Shown: positions 8,108 to 16,694, numbered from the stretch's first letter. The stretch is DNA of 64,000 bases from Streptococcus sp. 596553 (GCF_900411395.1 NZ_OXCQ01000008.1:30017-94016), one strand, 5' to 3'. Notes: generated by a model from the letters alone, not told the origin. Numbers and translations: made by a program.

Positions 8108-10321
8108 ATGACAAAACAAGTGTTTCAAACGACTTTTGCGGGTCGTGAGTTAATTGTAGAGACTGGTCAGGTTGCTAAGCAGGCAAATGGCGCAGTTGTC
8201 GTGCGTTACGGTGAGTCAACTGTCTTGACTGCGGCCGTTATGTCTAAGAAGATGGCAACTGGGGATTTTTTCCCTCTTCAAGTCAACTACGAAGAAAAAA
8301 TGTATGCAGCTGGGAAGTTTCCTGGTGGCTTTATGAAACGTGAAGGACGTCCTTCAACGGATGCGACCTTGACAGCGCGTTTGATTGACCGTCCAATCCG
8401 TCCTATGTTTGCGGAAGGTTTCCGTAATGAAATCCAAGTCATCAACACTGTGCTTTCTTATGATGAAAATGCTTCTGCACCAATGGCTGCTATGTTTGGT
8501 TCATCCTTGGCACTTTCCATTTCAGATATTCCATTTGACGGTCCAATCGCTGGGGTACAGGTTGGCTATGTGGATGGTCAAATCATCATCAACCCTACGC
8601 AAGAACAAGCAGAGCAATCTCTCCTTGAATTGACAGTAGCTGGTACCAAACACGCCATCAACATGGTAGAATCTGGTGCTAAAGAATTGTCAGAAGAAAT
8701 CATGTTAGAAGCTCTCCTTAAAGGGCACGAAGCAGTCAAAGAATTGATTGCCTTCCAAGAAGAAATCGTTGCTGCTGTCGGTAAGGAAAAAGCAGAAGTG
8801 GAATTGCTTCATGTAGATGCTGAATTGCAGGCTGAAATCATCGCAGCCTACAACAGTGACCTCCAAAAAGCTGTCCAAGTAGAAGAAAAATTGGCTCGTG
8901 AAGCTGCAACTCAAGCAGTCAAAGATCAAGTAACTGCTGTTTACGAAGAAAAATATGCAGACCATGAAGAATTTGACCGTATCATGCGTGATGTGACTGA
9001 AATCTTGGAACAAATGGAACACGCTGAAGTGCGCCGTTTGATCACAGAAGATAAGGTACGTCCTGATGGTCGTAAGGTTGATGAAATCCGTCCTTTGGAT
9101 GCGGTTGTTGACTTCCTTCCTCGTGTACACGGTTCTGGTCTCTTCACTCGTGGACAAACTCAGGCTCTTTCAGTTTTGACCTTGGCCCCAATGGGTGAAA
9201 CTCAAATCATTGATGGTTTGGATCCAGAGTACAAGAAACGCTTTATGCACCACTATAACTTCCCACAATACTCTGTAGGGGAAACAGGTCGTTACGGTGC
9301 GCCAGGTCGTCGTGAAATCGGTCACGGGGCTCTTGGTGAGCGTGCTCTTGCTCAAGTTTTGCCAAGCTTGGAAGAATTCCCATACGCTATCCGTCTAGTA
9401 GCAGAAGTCTTGGAATCAAATGGTTCTTCTTCTCAAGCTTCTATCTGTGCGGGAACGCTTGCCCTTATGGCTGGTGGTGTGCCAATCAAGGCACCAGTAG
9501 CAGGGATTGCTATGGGTCTCATCTCAGATGGAAATAACTACACAGTCTTGACAGATATCCAAGGTTTGGAAGATCACTTTGGAGACATGGACTTTAAGGT
9601 TGCAGGTACTCGTGATGGGATTACAGCCCTTCAAATGGATATCAAGATTCAAGGGATTACTGCAGAAATCTTGACTGAGGCCCTTGCTCAAGCCAAGAAA
9701 GCGCGTTTTGAAATCCTTGATGTGATTGAAGCAACCATTCCAGAAGTTCGTCCAGAATTGGCTCCAACTGCTCCAAAAATTGATACCATCAAGATTGATG
9801 TGGACAAGATTAAGATTGTCATCGGTAAGGGTGGAGAAACCATCGACAAGATTATCGCTGAAACAGGCGTTAAGATTGATATCGACGAAGAAGGAAATGT
9901 GTCTATCTACTCTAGCGACCAAGATGCTATTAACCGTGCTAAAGAAATTATTGCTGGTTTGGTCCGTGAAGCCAAAGTGGATGAAGTTTACCGTGCTAAA
10001 GTTGTTCGTATCGAGAAATTTGGTGCCTTTGTTAACCTCTTTGATAAGACAGATGCCCTTGTTCATATCTCTGAGATGGCATGGACGCGTACCAATAATG
10101 TCGAAGACTTGGTAGCAATCGGGGATGAAGTTGATGTTAAGGTTATCAAGATTGATGAAAAAGGACGTGTGGATGCTTCTATGAAGGCTCTTCTTCCTCG
10201 TCCTCCAAAACCTGAACGTGATGAAAAAGGTGAAAAATCAGAGCGTCCTCACCGCCCACGTCATCACAAGGACCACAGACCTAAGAAAGAATTTACAGAA
10301 ACACCAAAAGATTCAGAATAA
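8108..10321 (+). CDS. pnp: Polyribonucleotide nucleotidyltransferase (PNPase)
   Basis: PNPase is a trimeric 3'-5' phosphorolytic exoribonuclease of mRNA decay. The 737-residue protein has two RNase PH domains (about residues 1-210 and 310-540; '[20 protein letters not shown]' begins the second core), an all-helical linker between them, a KH domain with '[13 protein letters not shown]' near residue 570, and an S1 domain with '[19 protein letters not shown]', then a charged, His-rich tail. The ATG at 8108 has AAAGGGG just upstream; longer in-frame extensions run into the repeated leader and are not credible. In E. coli PNPase controls its own leader, which makes the structured leader here notable. 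cysE starts 15 bases downstream. Confidence 0.97.
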   Translation: MTKQVFQTTFAGRELIVETGQVAKQANGAVVVRYGESTVLTAAVMSKKMATGDFFPLQVNYEEKMYAAGKFPGGFMKREGRPSTDATLTARLIDRPIRPMFAEGFRNEIQVINTVLSYDENASAPMAAMFGSSLALSISDIPFDGPIAGVQVGYVDGQIIINPTQEQAEQSLLELTVAGTKHAINMVESGAKELSEEIMLEALLKGHEAVKELIAFQEEIVAAVGKEKAEVELLHVDAELQAEIIAAYNSDLQKAVQVEEKLAREAATQAVKDQVTAVYEEKYADHEEFDRIMRDVTEILEQMEHAEVRRLITEDKVRPDGRKVDEIRPLDAVVDFLPRVHGSGLFTRGQTQALSVLTLAPMGETQIIDGLDPEYKKRFMHHYNFPQYSVGETGRYGAPGRREIGHGALGERALAQVLPSLEEFPYAIRLVAEVLESNGSSSQASICAGTLALMAGGVPIKAPVAGIAMGLISDGNNYTVLTDIQGLEDHFGDMDFKVAGTRDGITALQMDIKIQGITAEILTEALAQAKKARFEILDVIEATIPEVRPELAPTAPKIDTIKIDVDKIKIVIGKGGETIDKIIAETGVKIDIDEEGNVSIYSSDQDAINRAKEIIAGLVREAKVDEVYRAKVVRIEKFGAFVNLFDKTDALVHISEMAWTRTNNVEDLVAIGDEVDVKVIKIDEKGRVDASMKALLPRPPKPERDEKGEKSERPHRPRHHKDHRPKKEFTETPKDSE

Positions 10322-10336
10322 GAAAAGGAGAAATGT

Positions 10337-10954
10337 ATGGGATGGTGGCGCGAAACCATTGATATCGTAAAAGAAAATGATCCAGCGGCCCGCACCACTT
10401 TGGAGGTTTTGCTGACTTATCCAGGTGTCAAGGCCTTGGCGGCCCACCGTCTTTCGCATTTTCTCTGGAAGCATGGCTTCAAACTCTTGGCTCGTATGCA
10501 CAGTCAGTTTTGGCGCTTTTGGACTCAAATTGAGATTCATCCAGGTGCTCAAATCGACTCTGGAGTCTTTATTGACCACGGTTCTGGCTTGGTGATTGGA
10601 GAGACGGCTATCGTTGAGACGGGAGTTCTCCTCTATCATGGGGTGACTCTTGGGGGAACAGGGAAAGACTGTGGCAAACGCCATCCAACCGTTCGTCAGG
10701 GTGCCCTTATATCAGCGCATGCCCAAGTTATTGGTCCTGTAGAAATTGGTGCAAATGCCAAGGTCGGTGCTGCAGCAGTTGTCGTAGCAGATGTACCTAG
10801 TGATGTGACGGTTGTCGGTATTCCGGCCAAGATTGTCCGAGTTCATGGACAGAAGGATGAACCGACGATCCACGAAGTTGAAGAAAAACGAGAGTACTAC
10901 GTCAATAAACTCGAGCAGGCTAAAGATGCCAGTCACAGATCGTCTGGATTATAA
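10337..10954 (+). CDS. cysE: Serine O-acetyltransferase
   Basis: CysE makes O-acetylserine from serine and acetyl-CoA, the first step of cysteine synthesis. The 205-residue protein has the helical N-terminal part and a left-handed beta-helix of hexapeptide repeats: 'EIHPGAQIDSGVFIDHG', 'GVTLGGTGKDCGKRHP', 'IGANAKVGAAAVV'. His and Asp residues of the active site are in these motifs. It starts behind AAAAGGAG, directly after pnp and ahead of cysS, so this cluster links cysteine supply and its charging to tRNA. Confidence 0.96.
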   Translation: MGWWRETIDIVKENDPAARTTLEVLLTYPGVKALAAHRLSHFLWKHGFKLLARMHSQFWRFWTQIEIHPGAQIDSGVFIDHGSGLVIGETAIVETGVLLYHGVTLGGTGKDCGKRHPTVRQGALISAHAQVIGPVEIGANAKVGAAAVVVADVPSDVTVVGIPAKIVRVHGQKDEPTIHEVEEKREYYVNKLEQAKDASHRSSGL

Positions 10955-11021
10955 TTTATGATGATTCTTTTATCTATTAACATTTTTTAAAAGACGATAT
11001 TCGACTGAGTAGGTCGTAAAG

Positions 11022-11049
11022 CAAAAGGGCGACTGTCAGCCCTTTTCTT
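11022..11049 (+). terminator. Terminator after cysE
   Basis: AAAAGGGC / GCCCTTTT stem with an 8-base loop followed by a short T-rich stretch. The rest of 10955-11188 holds no T-box consensus or gene that I can see. Confidence 0.75.
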
Positions 11050-11188
11050 GCATTTATTTGATTCTTCTTTTACTTTTTAGAAAGGAGCAAGGGATTCCGA
11101 AGTGTAGAGACATTCGGACTGAAATTCAATTGAACTCTTAGTGCTGAAACTAATTGTTCTTGGATTTTGGATTTCCTGACTATGATTT

Positions 11189-12532
11189 ATGATTAAAATC
11201 TATGACACTATGTCTCGTGATTTGCGAGAATTTGTCCCGATTGAGGACGGCAAGGTCAAGATGTATGTTTGTGGGCCAACCGTGTACAACTATATCCACG
11301 TAGGGAATGCCCGTTCAACGGTGGCTTTTGATACCATTCGTCGTTATTTTGAGTATCGTGGTTATGACGTCGCCTATATTTCCAATTTTACGGATGTGGA
11401 TGATAAGATTATCAACCGTGCCAAGGAAGAAGGTATTACGCCTCAGGAGGTTGCGGACAAGTACATTGCTGCCTTTCGTGAGGATGTGACGGCCTTGGGC
11501 GTCAAACCTGCGACTCGCCATCCGCGTGTGGTGGAGTTTATGATTGACATCATCCGCTTTGTGAAAGATTTGATTGAAAAAGGTTTTGCCTATGAGAGCC
11601 AAGGGGATGTTTACTTCCGTGTGGAAAAATCCCACAACTATGCTAAATTAGCAAATAAAACCTTGGAAGATTTGGAGCTAGGTGCTTCAGGTCGAACCGA
11701 TGAAGAAACGGCTCGTAAGGAAAATCCTGTAGACTTTGCCCTATGGAAAGCTGCCAAATTAGGCGAGATTTCTTGGGACAGTCCTTGGGGACCTGGTCGT
11801 CCAGGCTGGCATATTGAGTGTTCGGTCATGTCAACAGAGATTTTGGGCGATACCATTGATATCCACGGTGGTGGAGCCGACCTAGAGTTTCCACACCATA
11901 CCAATGAAATTGCCCAGTCAGAAGCAAAAACAGGCAAGACCTTTGCCAACTACTGGATGCACAATGGCTTTGTCAATATCGATAATGTCAAGATGTCCAA
12001 GTCCTTGGGTAACTTTATAACTGTACATGATGCCCTTAAAACTCTTGACGGACAGGTACTTCGATTCTTCTTTGCGACTCAGCATTACCGCAAGCCAATC
12101 AACTTTACAGAAAAGGCAGTGCGGGATGCAGAGACTAATCTCAAGTATCTGAAAAACACCTATGAGCAACCATTTACTGGAACTGTAGATGCTCAAGAGT
12201 TGCAGGCTTTTAAAGATAAGTTTGTGGCTGCAATGGATGAAGATTTTAACGCTGCTAACGGAATCACAGTAGTCTTTGAAATGGCCAAATGGATCAATTC
12301 CGGCAACTATGATGCAAGTGTTAAGGAAGCTCTGGCGGATATGTTAGAAGTCTTTGGAATTGTCTTTATTGAGGAAGTTTTGGATGCAGAGATAGAATCC
12401 TTGATTCAAAAACGCCAAGAAGCGCGTGCCAATCGTGACTTTGCGACAGCGGACCAGATCCGTGACCAATTGGCTACTCAAGGGATTAAGCTCCTTGACA
12501 CCAAAGATGGAGTGAGGTGGACTCGTGATTGA
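11189..12532 (+). CDS. cysS: Cysteinyl-tRNA synthetase
   Basis: This class I synthetase charges tRNA-Cys. The 447-residue length is normal. The HIGH-like signature is 'YIHVGNARS', zinc ligands include the Cys in 'YVCGPTVYN', the Cys in 'WHIECSVM' and His residues in 'EFPHHTNE', and the KMSKS loop is 'VKMSKSLGNF'. The C-terminal helical domain ends 'LLDTKDGVRWTRD'. The ATG at 11189 begins the conserved sequence, but the ribosome binding site is poor. Its stop overlaps the GTG start of mrnC by eight bases, so the two are translationally coupled. Confidence 0.97.
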   Translation: MIKIYDTMSRDLREFVPIEDGKVKMYVCGPTVYNYIHVGNARSTVAFDTIRRYFEYRGYDVAYISNFTDVDDKIINRAKEEGITPQEVADKYIAAFREDVTALGVKPATRHPRVVEFMIDIIRFVKDLIEKGFAYESQGDVYFRVEKSHNYAKLANKTLEDLELGASGRTDEETARKENPVDFALWKAAKLGEISWDSPWGPGRPGWHIECSVMSTEILGDTIDIHGGGADLEFPHHTNEIAQSEAKTGKTFANYWMHNGFVNIDNVKMSKSLGNFITVHDALKTLDGQVLRFFFATQHYRKPINFTEKAVRDAETNLKYLKNTYEQPFTGTVDAQELQAFKDKFVAAMDEDFNAANGITVVFEMAKWINSGNYDASVKEALADMLEVFGIVFIEEVLDAEIESLIQKRQEARANRDFATADQIRDQLATQGIKLLDTKDGVRWTRD

Positions 12533-12911
12533 TGTCAATCTCATTAACGGGATTGCGCTGGCCTTTGAAGGAGATGCGGTGTATTCTATGTATATTCGCC
12601 GTCACCTCATCCTCAAAGGTATGACCAAACCCAATAAACTCCACCAAGAAGCGACCAAGTATGTCTCAGCCAAAGCTCAGGCTCGCCTGATTTCTCTTAT
12701 GTTAGAGGAGCAGGTCCTAACGGAAAAAGAAGAAGAAATCTACAAACGTGGTCGCAATACCAATAGTCACACAAAGGCTAAAAATGCTGATGTAGTGACT
12801 TACCGTATGTCCACAGGTTTTGAAGCCGTGATAGGCTATCTCCATATGACTGAAAATCTAGAACGTCTTGAGAGCTTGATTTCGTGGTGCATCCAAAAAG
12901 TGGAGGGCTAG
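12525..12911 (+). CDS. mrnC: Mini-ribonuclease 3 (MrnC)
   Basis: This 128-residue protein is an RNase III-like endonuclease without a dsRNA-binding domain; in Bacillus it matures 23S rRNA. The RNase III core is visible as 'NGIALAFEGDAVYSMYIRRH' followed later by 'RGRNTNSHTKAKNADVVTYR' and 'GFEAVIGYLHM', where the Asp/Glu residues bind metal. It starts with GTG inside the end of cysS, a conserved arrangement in Firmicutes. Confidence 0.93.
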   Translation: MIDVNLINGIALAFEGDAVYSMYIRRHLILKGMTKPNKLHQEATKYVSAKAQARLISLMLEEQVLTEKEEEIYKRGRNTNSHTKAKNADVVTYRMSTGFEAVIGYLHMTENLERLESLISWCIQKVEG

Positions 12912-12914
12912 GAC

Positions 12915-13799
12915 ATGATGGCAAAAGAACTACAAGACTGGTTTCCTGAGGCTCAGATTTCAGACCAACCAGTAGAGAAAGAGGGTTATCTCACTCTTCC
13001 TTTAGCTTCTCAACAGTGGATTTTGCTGGAGGAAGCTGGGCTCAGTGAGCGTGAAAAGCAGTTGGTTGCTCTTTTGACCCAGCAGGAGCAGGCTCGTTCG
13101 CTCAATCCTTGGTATTCTTATCTGATTGAGGGGAAGGGACAGGCACCACAAACTTTTAAAAAGATTCAGTTGGTTTATTGCCATCTTTCCTATTTTCAAC
13201 AGGAAAATCTAGCTTCTTGGCTGGATATGATGCGGACCCTTTTTCCTAACTGTCAGACGGTGATTCAGGTTGGAGCTCAGGATTATGTTTTCGTGCTTCA
13301 ACAAGACAAATACACCTCTGTACGAGCTATTTTAAGTGATACGATTGAAGCGGTTGAGTATGACTTTGGACTGCGTCTATCTATCATGTTAGGACAGGTT
13401 TGGTCTCAGACGGGGCATCAAGCCCTATCAGACTTGATTAAAGCGGAGCGGGATTTATTTAAGACTTGGTGGCGTCAGGGTCATCAAGGTGTTCATACTT
13501 TTTCTCAGCTCTATCTTTGGAGTATGGGAGAAAGACTCGTGGACTTGAGAGTAATCAAGGAATGTCTACACCAGATGATTTTGGATCAAGATCAGATTCA
13601 GGAAATCATCCTCTCTCTTTGGGAAAATAGTGCTGTTCTCACTAAAACAGCCCAGAAACTCTATCTGCACCGCAATTCTCTCCAATACAAGATTGATAAA
13701 TGGGAAGAGTTGACAGGGCTTCAGTTGAAAGAGTTGACCGACCTGACCTTGTGTTATCAATTGATTTTAGGTTCTTTGTCAACTATAGTTGGTTTGTAA
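12915..13799 (+). CDS. PucR/CdaR-type helix-turn-helix regulator
   Basis: This is a 294-residue protein. The C-terminal end is a PucR-type HTH: 'LSLWENSAVLTKTAQKLYLH' followed by 'RNSLQYKIDKWEELTGLQL', the hallmark of this regulator group. The first two thirds carry no domain I can name; the middle ('YVFVLQQDKYTSVRAILSDT') resembles the GGDEF-like CdaR sensory region. It follows mrnC by three bases, so it is in the cysS operon. Its targets are unknown. ATG codons at 12915 and 12918 are equally possible starts. Confidence 0.8.
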   Translation: MMAKELQDWFPEAQISDQPVEKEGYLTLPLASQQWILLEEAGLSEREKQLVALLTQQEQARSLNPWYSYLIEGKGQAPQTFKKIQLVYCHLSYFQQENLASWLDMMRTLFPNCQTVIQVGAQDYVFVLQQDKYTSVRAILSDTIEAVEYDFGLRLSIMLGQVWSQTGHQALSDLIKAERDLFKTWWRQGHQGVHTFSQLYLWSMGERLVDLRVIKECLHQMILDQDQIQEIILSLWENSAVLTKTAQKLYLHRNSLQYKIDKWEELTGLQLKELTDLTLCYQLILGSLSTIVGL

Positions 13800-13813
13800 A
13801 GAAGTTAATATTT

Positions 13814-13843
13814 GGAGAAGAGGATTGCCATCTTCTCCATTTT
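13814..13843 (+). terminator. Terminator of the cysS-mrnC-regulator operon
   Basis: GGAGAAGA / TCTTCTCC stem with loop GGATTGCCA and an ATTTTT tail, 15 bases after the stop. Confidence 0.88.
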
Positions 13844-13855
13844 TATGTGCAGAGT

Positions 13856-13962
13856 TATAGTGGATTGATGCTGGGAAAGTACACTGTGACTGCTAAAACA
13901 TTCCTAGAACTTGCTTTGATTTTCCTAATCTATTCATGTAAAATTTATGTTATTTCACTATA
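13856..13962. mobile_element. RUP element (107 bp)
   Basis: The element is bounded by TATAGTG...CACTATA inverted ends and is exactly 107 bases long, the size reported for RUP (repeat unit of pneumococcus), a MITE thought to be mobilised by IS630-Spn1. It shares internal stretches ('TGACTGCTAAAA', 'TTTGATTTTCCTAATC', 'TTATTTCA') with the element at 38026-38170. Confidence 0.75.
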
Positions 13963-13990
13963 GTTGTTTGATTTTTGTTTAGTATTAGAA

Positions 13991-14095
13991 GATTGAAAAT
14001 CAATGAATAAATCTACCAGCAGATGACTCAAAACGTCCTTTTGAAGCTCTAGGTAAGGCAAAGTTGACGTAGTTTGAAGAGGTTTTCGCATAGTA
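13991..14095 (-). repeat. Degenerate BOX element
   Basis: boxB ('CTCAAAACGTCCTTTTGAAG') and boxA ('AAGTTGACGTAGTTTGAAGAGGTTTTCG', split by small changes) are still visible in minus orientation; boxC is badly worn. Confidence 0.6.
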
Positions 14096-14431
14096 GGAAC
14101 ATCCAATTTTGGTGTGTTTACTTATGGAGTTTTTCCTAGTGATACTTATATTTAGACACAAAACTATAGCTTGAGAGCTAGTCATTTTCAGATAAGATTT
14201 AACTCTTCCTAATACTGGGTTTTGTTTGCTTTTCAGAGTCCTTTTCTACTAGAAACTGGGATGTATCCTATTTATAGGAGTAATCGCTAGAAATATGGTA
14301 GAATCAAAAAAAGAATCAGCTGCTTTTTTATGTAAATTTCAACCTGTGAAGTCTAAAAATTTTTAACTTTCTCCTTTCTTTTCCGAATAAATAGATAGTA
14401 GCAGTGAATCTAGCAAACCTAGATTAAAAAA
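14096..14431. other. Intergenic stretch without recognisable content
   Basis: AT-rich sequence between the worn BOX and the rpn promoter. I see no gene, terminator or repeat in it on either strand. Confidence 0.5.
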
Positions 14432-14433
14432 TG

Positions 14434-14442
14434 TGCTATAAT
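14434..14442 (+). promoter_or_regulatory. Extended -10 promoter of the rpn gene
   Basis: TGC-TATAAT is a perfect extended -10. It ends only 15 bases before the ATG, with AGGAGGAAAAGG in between, so the mRNA leader must be very short. Confidence 0.65.
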
Positions 14443-14457
14443 AGAAGGAGGAAAAGG

Positions 14458-15456
14458 ATGATTCTAAGACATCCGGGCATCAGCCCAACCAACGATTTGG
14501 TTGCTAAGAAAATCTTTAGTAATCCAGAAATCACTTGTCAATTTATTCGCGATATGCTGGACTTACCAGCTAAAAATGTGACGATTTTAGAGGGAAGCAA
14601 TATTCACGTCTTGCCTTCCCTGCCTTACTCAGCGCAGGATTTTTATACCAGTATAGATGTTTTAGCTGAACTAGATAATGGGACCCAAGTAATCATTGAA
14701 ATTCAAGTTCATCATCAGAATTTTTTTATCAATCGCCTGTGGGCTTACCTGTGTAGTCAGGTCAATCAAAACCTAGAAAAAATTCGTCAGCGAGAAGGAA
14801 ATACTCACCAGAGTTATAAACACATTGCACCAGTTTATGCTATCGCAATTGTGGACAGCAATTATTTCTCAGATGATTTGGCTTTCCACAGTTTCAGTAT
14901 GCGAGAGGACACGACAGGTGAGGTCTTAACCATCACCAATAATGGACAAGAAAACCATCTGGTTAAGATGGCATTCTTGGAATTAAAAAAATACAGAGAA
15001 ACCAGCAAAGATAGCATTCGCAAACCGTGGTTGGAGTTTTTCGGTAACAAACCCTTTACCCAGCACCCCGAGCGAGCCATCAGCCAAGCAGATCAACTGC
15101 TGGACTACAAAAGCTGGTCCGAGGAGGACAGGAAAATGTTTAGCCAACTACGTATGCGTGAAGAACAAGCCTTGTTAGCGCAGGACTATGCCTTGGAACA
15201 AGCGGAGGAAAAGGGCTTAGAACGTGGTCTTGAACGTGGTCGGGCAGAGGGTTTAGAGCGTGGTCGAGCTGAGGGGATTGAACAAGGTATCGAAAAAGGT
15301 TTAGAACAAGGACTTGAACGTGGGAAAGTTGAAGGAAGTTTGTCTATGCTACTAAATCTGGTTCGTCAAGGTCTTCTGACACCTGAGGTTGCCAGCCAGC
15401 AGTTGGGAATGACTGTCTCTGAGTTTGAAGAATTATTAAAAGACCATCATAAATAA
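14458..15456 (+). CDS. Rpn-family PD-(D/E)XK nuclease / putative transposase, full-length form
   Basis: This is a 332-residue member of the recombination-promoting nuclease (Rpn) family. Residues 1-~150 form the nuclease: 'RHPGISPTNDLVAKKIFSNP', then the catalytic set Asp67 ('SIDVLAEL') and Glu81-x-Gln83 ('IIEIQVH'). From residue 175 ('ELKKYRETSK') the C-terminal third begins, ending in tetrapeptide repeats of the type GLER-GRAE-GIEQ and a conserved tail ('LVRQGLLTPEVASQQLGM'). E. coli Rpn proteins are toxic DNases with anti-phage activity, inhibited by short C-terminal proteins made from inside the same gene. The ATG at 14458 has AGGAGG; the whole C-terminal third is repeated twice downstream. 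Confidence 0.85.
   Translation: MILRHPGISPTNDLVAKKIFSNPEITCQFIRDMLDLPAKNVTILEGSNIHVLPSLPYSAQDFYTSIDVLAELDNGTQVIIEIQVHHQNFFINRLWAYLCSQVNQNLEKIRQREGNTHQSYKHIAPVYAIAIVDSNYFSDDLAFHSFSMREDTTGEVLTITNNGQENHLVKMAFLELKKYRETSKDSIRKPWLEFFGNKPFTQHPERAISQADQLLDYKSWSEEDRKMFSQLRMREEQALLAQDYALEQAEEKGLERGLERGRAEGLERGRAEGIEQGIEKGLEQGLERGKVEGSLSMLLNLVRQGLLTPEVASQQLGMTVSEFEELLKDHHK
14980..15456 (+). repeat. rpn C-terminal cassette 1 (part of the intact gene)
   Basis: The 477-base unit begins at 'GAATTAAAAAAATACAGAG' and ends with CATCATAAATAA. It encodes residues 175-332 of the nuclease. Cassettes 2 and 3 are tandem relatives. Confidence 0.9.
15136..15456 (+). CDS. Predicted short C-terminal Rpn product, cassette 1 (internal start)
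   Basis: An internal ATG (Met227 of the full protein) lies eight bases after AGGAGG, an excellent ribosome binding site. It would give a 106-residue protein starting 'MFSQLRMREEQALLAQDYAL' with the tetrapeptide repeat region and the C-terminal tail but no nuclease domain. This matches the layout of RpnS antitoxins of E. coli. Translation from here is inference. Confidence 0.5.
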   Translation: MFSQLRMREEQALLAQDYALEQAEEKGLERGLERGRAEGLERGRAEGIEQGIEKGLEQGLERGKVEGSLSMLLNLVRQGLLTPEVASQQLGMTVSEFEELLKDHHK

Positions 15457-15909
15457 GAACTAAAAAAATACAGAGAAACCAGCAAAGATAGCATTCGCAA
15501 GCCGTGGTTGGAGTTTTTCGGGAATAAACCCTTTACCCAGCACCCCGAGCGAGCCATCAGCCAGGCAGACCAACTGCTGGACTACAAGAGCTGGTCCGAG
15601 GAGGACAGGAGAATGTTTAGTGAACAACGCAGACGCGAAGAACAAGCCTTGTTAGCGCATGACTATGCCTTGGAACAAGCTGAGGAAAAAGGGTTGGAAC
15701 GTGGTCGTGCAGAGGGTTTAGAACGTGGACGAGCTGAGGGAGTTGAACAGGGATTGGAGCGCGGGAAAGTTGAAGGAAGGGAAGAAGGAAAACTTTTTGC
15801 CTTTCTGGATATGGTTCGTCAAGGTCTTCTAACACCTGAGGTTGCGAGTGAGCAATCAGGCATGACCGTGGCTGAGTTTGAAGAACTATTGAAAGAGCAT
15901 CATAAATAA
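15457..15909 (+). pseudogene. rpn C-terminal cassette 2 (tandem copy, no nuclease part)
   Basis: This 453-base copy begins immediately after the stop of the intact gene and in the same reading frame ('ELKKYRETSKDSIRKPWLEF'), with no start codon at its head. It differs from cassette 1 mainly in 'FSEQRRREEQ', in the number of tetrapeptide repeats, and in 'REEGKLFAFLDM'. It can be seen as a duplicated 3' end, a silent tail reservoir, or the body of a separate small gene (next entry). Confidence 0.85.
15613..15909 (+). CDS. Predicted short C-terminal Rpn product, cassette 2
   Basis: The same internal AGGAGG + 8 bases + ATG is kept, with 'MFSEQRRREEQALLAHDYAL' at the start of a 98-residue product. 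It contains about seven GxEx repeats and ends 'EFEELLKEHHK'. Because this cassette has no nuclease domain, the site cannot be retained for making the full-length enzyme; it would only make a stand-alone C-terminal protein. TTG codons further upstream are weaker alternatives. Confidence 0.45.
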   Translation: MFSEQRRREEQALLAHDYALEQAEEKGLERGRAEGLERGRAEGVEQGLERGKVEGREEGKLFAFLDMVRQGLLTPEVASEQSGMTVAEFEELLKEHHK

Positions 15910-16286
15910 GATCTAACAAATACAGAGAAACCAGCAAAGATAGCATTCGCAAACCATGGTTGGAGTTTTTCGGTAACAAACCTTTTACCCAACAACCTGA
16001 GCGAGCCATCAGCCAAGCAGACCAACTGCTGGACTACAAGAGCTGGTCCGAGGAGGACAGGAAGATGTTTAGTCAACTACGTATGCGAGAAGAACAAGCC
16101 TTGTTGGCACAGGACTATGCCTTGGAAACAGCTAGGGCGGAAGGTATCGAACAAGGACTTGAACGCGGGAAAGCTGAAGGAAGTTTGTCTATGCTACTAA
16201 ATCTCGTTCGTCAAGGTCTTCTAACATCTGAAGTTGCCAGTAAGCAGTTGGGGATGACCGTCGCTGAGTTTGAGGCGCTTTTGTAA
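15910..16286 (+). pseudogene. rpn C-terminal cassette 3 (tandem copy, shorter)
   Basis: This 377-base copy has lost one base in its A-rich head ('GATCTAACAAATACAGAG'), so it is out of frame with cassette 2. It has the fewest tetrapeptide repeats ('ARAEGIEQGLERGKAEG') and ends 'EFEALL', eliminating the HHK tail. Otherwise it is closer to cassette 1 ('MLLNLVRQGLLT'). Confidence 0.85.
16065..16286 (+). CDS. Predicted short C-terminal Rpn product, cassette 3
   Basis: The internal AGGAGG + 8 bases + ATG is conserved again, giving a 73-residue product starting 'MFSQLRMREEQALLAQDYAL'. The frame is closed at the head of the cassette by the one-base loss, so if this DNA is expressed at all it must be from an internal start. 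Confidence 0.45.
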   Translation: MFSQLRMREEQALLAQDYALETARAEGIEQGLERGKAEGSLSMLLNLVRQGLLTSEVASKQLGMTVAEFEALL

Positions 16287-16361
16287 GTTAGGGGATGTAT
16301 CTAGCTTTTCTCTTAAAATCTTATCAGAGTGCTAGGAAACTTACATCATATTTCACGATTT

Positions 16362-16440
16362 TCAGCAGAATGCTTCTGCTGATTTTATATAGAAAAAATG
16401 GCAGATTTTATCTTTCTATAGATAAGGTCTGTTTTTTATT
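16362..16440 (+). terminator. One or two terminators after the rpn cassettes
   Basis: TCAGCAGAA-TGC-TTCTGCTGA (9-bp perfect stem) is followed by TTTTAT; a second stem with TTATC / GATAA arms is followed by GTTTTTTATTT ending near 16440. The rest of 16441-16748 is the upstream region of the surface protein gene. Confidence 0.75.
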
Positions 16441-16606
16441 TATATTAAATTTAAAATATTATCCATAATAAGGTTGATAGATAAGGGTGTGCATATATAT
16501 AATAGCAAGAAAATACTGTTATATCGGCTTTTTTGTTACTTTTTTAACGTCTCCACGAGACTGCTAAAAACTTCGCGTTTTGCTGTTCAAATTTGCGAAA
16601 ATAGGA

Positions 16607-16612
16607 TATAAT
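16607..16612 (+). promoter_or_regulatory. -10 candidate for the giant surface protein gene
   Basis: TATAAT at 16607 with a weak TTCAAA at 16586 as possible -35 (15-base spacer). The mRNA leader would be about 130 bases and would include the G11 tract. Confidence 0.4.
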
Positions 16613-16694
16613 AATAATATCTCGGAATTTGTCTTTTGACAAGTGTGGGAATAAAAAAAAACATATCCTTTCTTTAAATACCTAAAATATTTAA

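Noticed and set aside
11050..11188. Possible T-box riboswitch upstream of cysS
   Set aside because: I looked for the conserved T-box sequence and antiterminator and did not find them.
13700..13963. 87-codon frame covering the end of the PucR gene and the RUP
   Set aside because: No similarity, overlaps a mobile repeat and the terminator; a chance frame.
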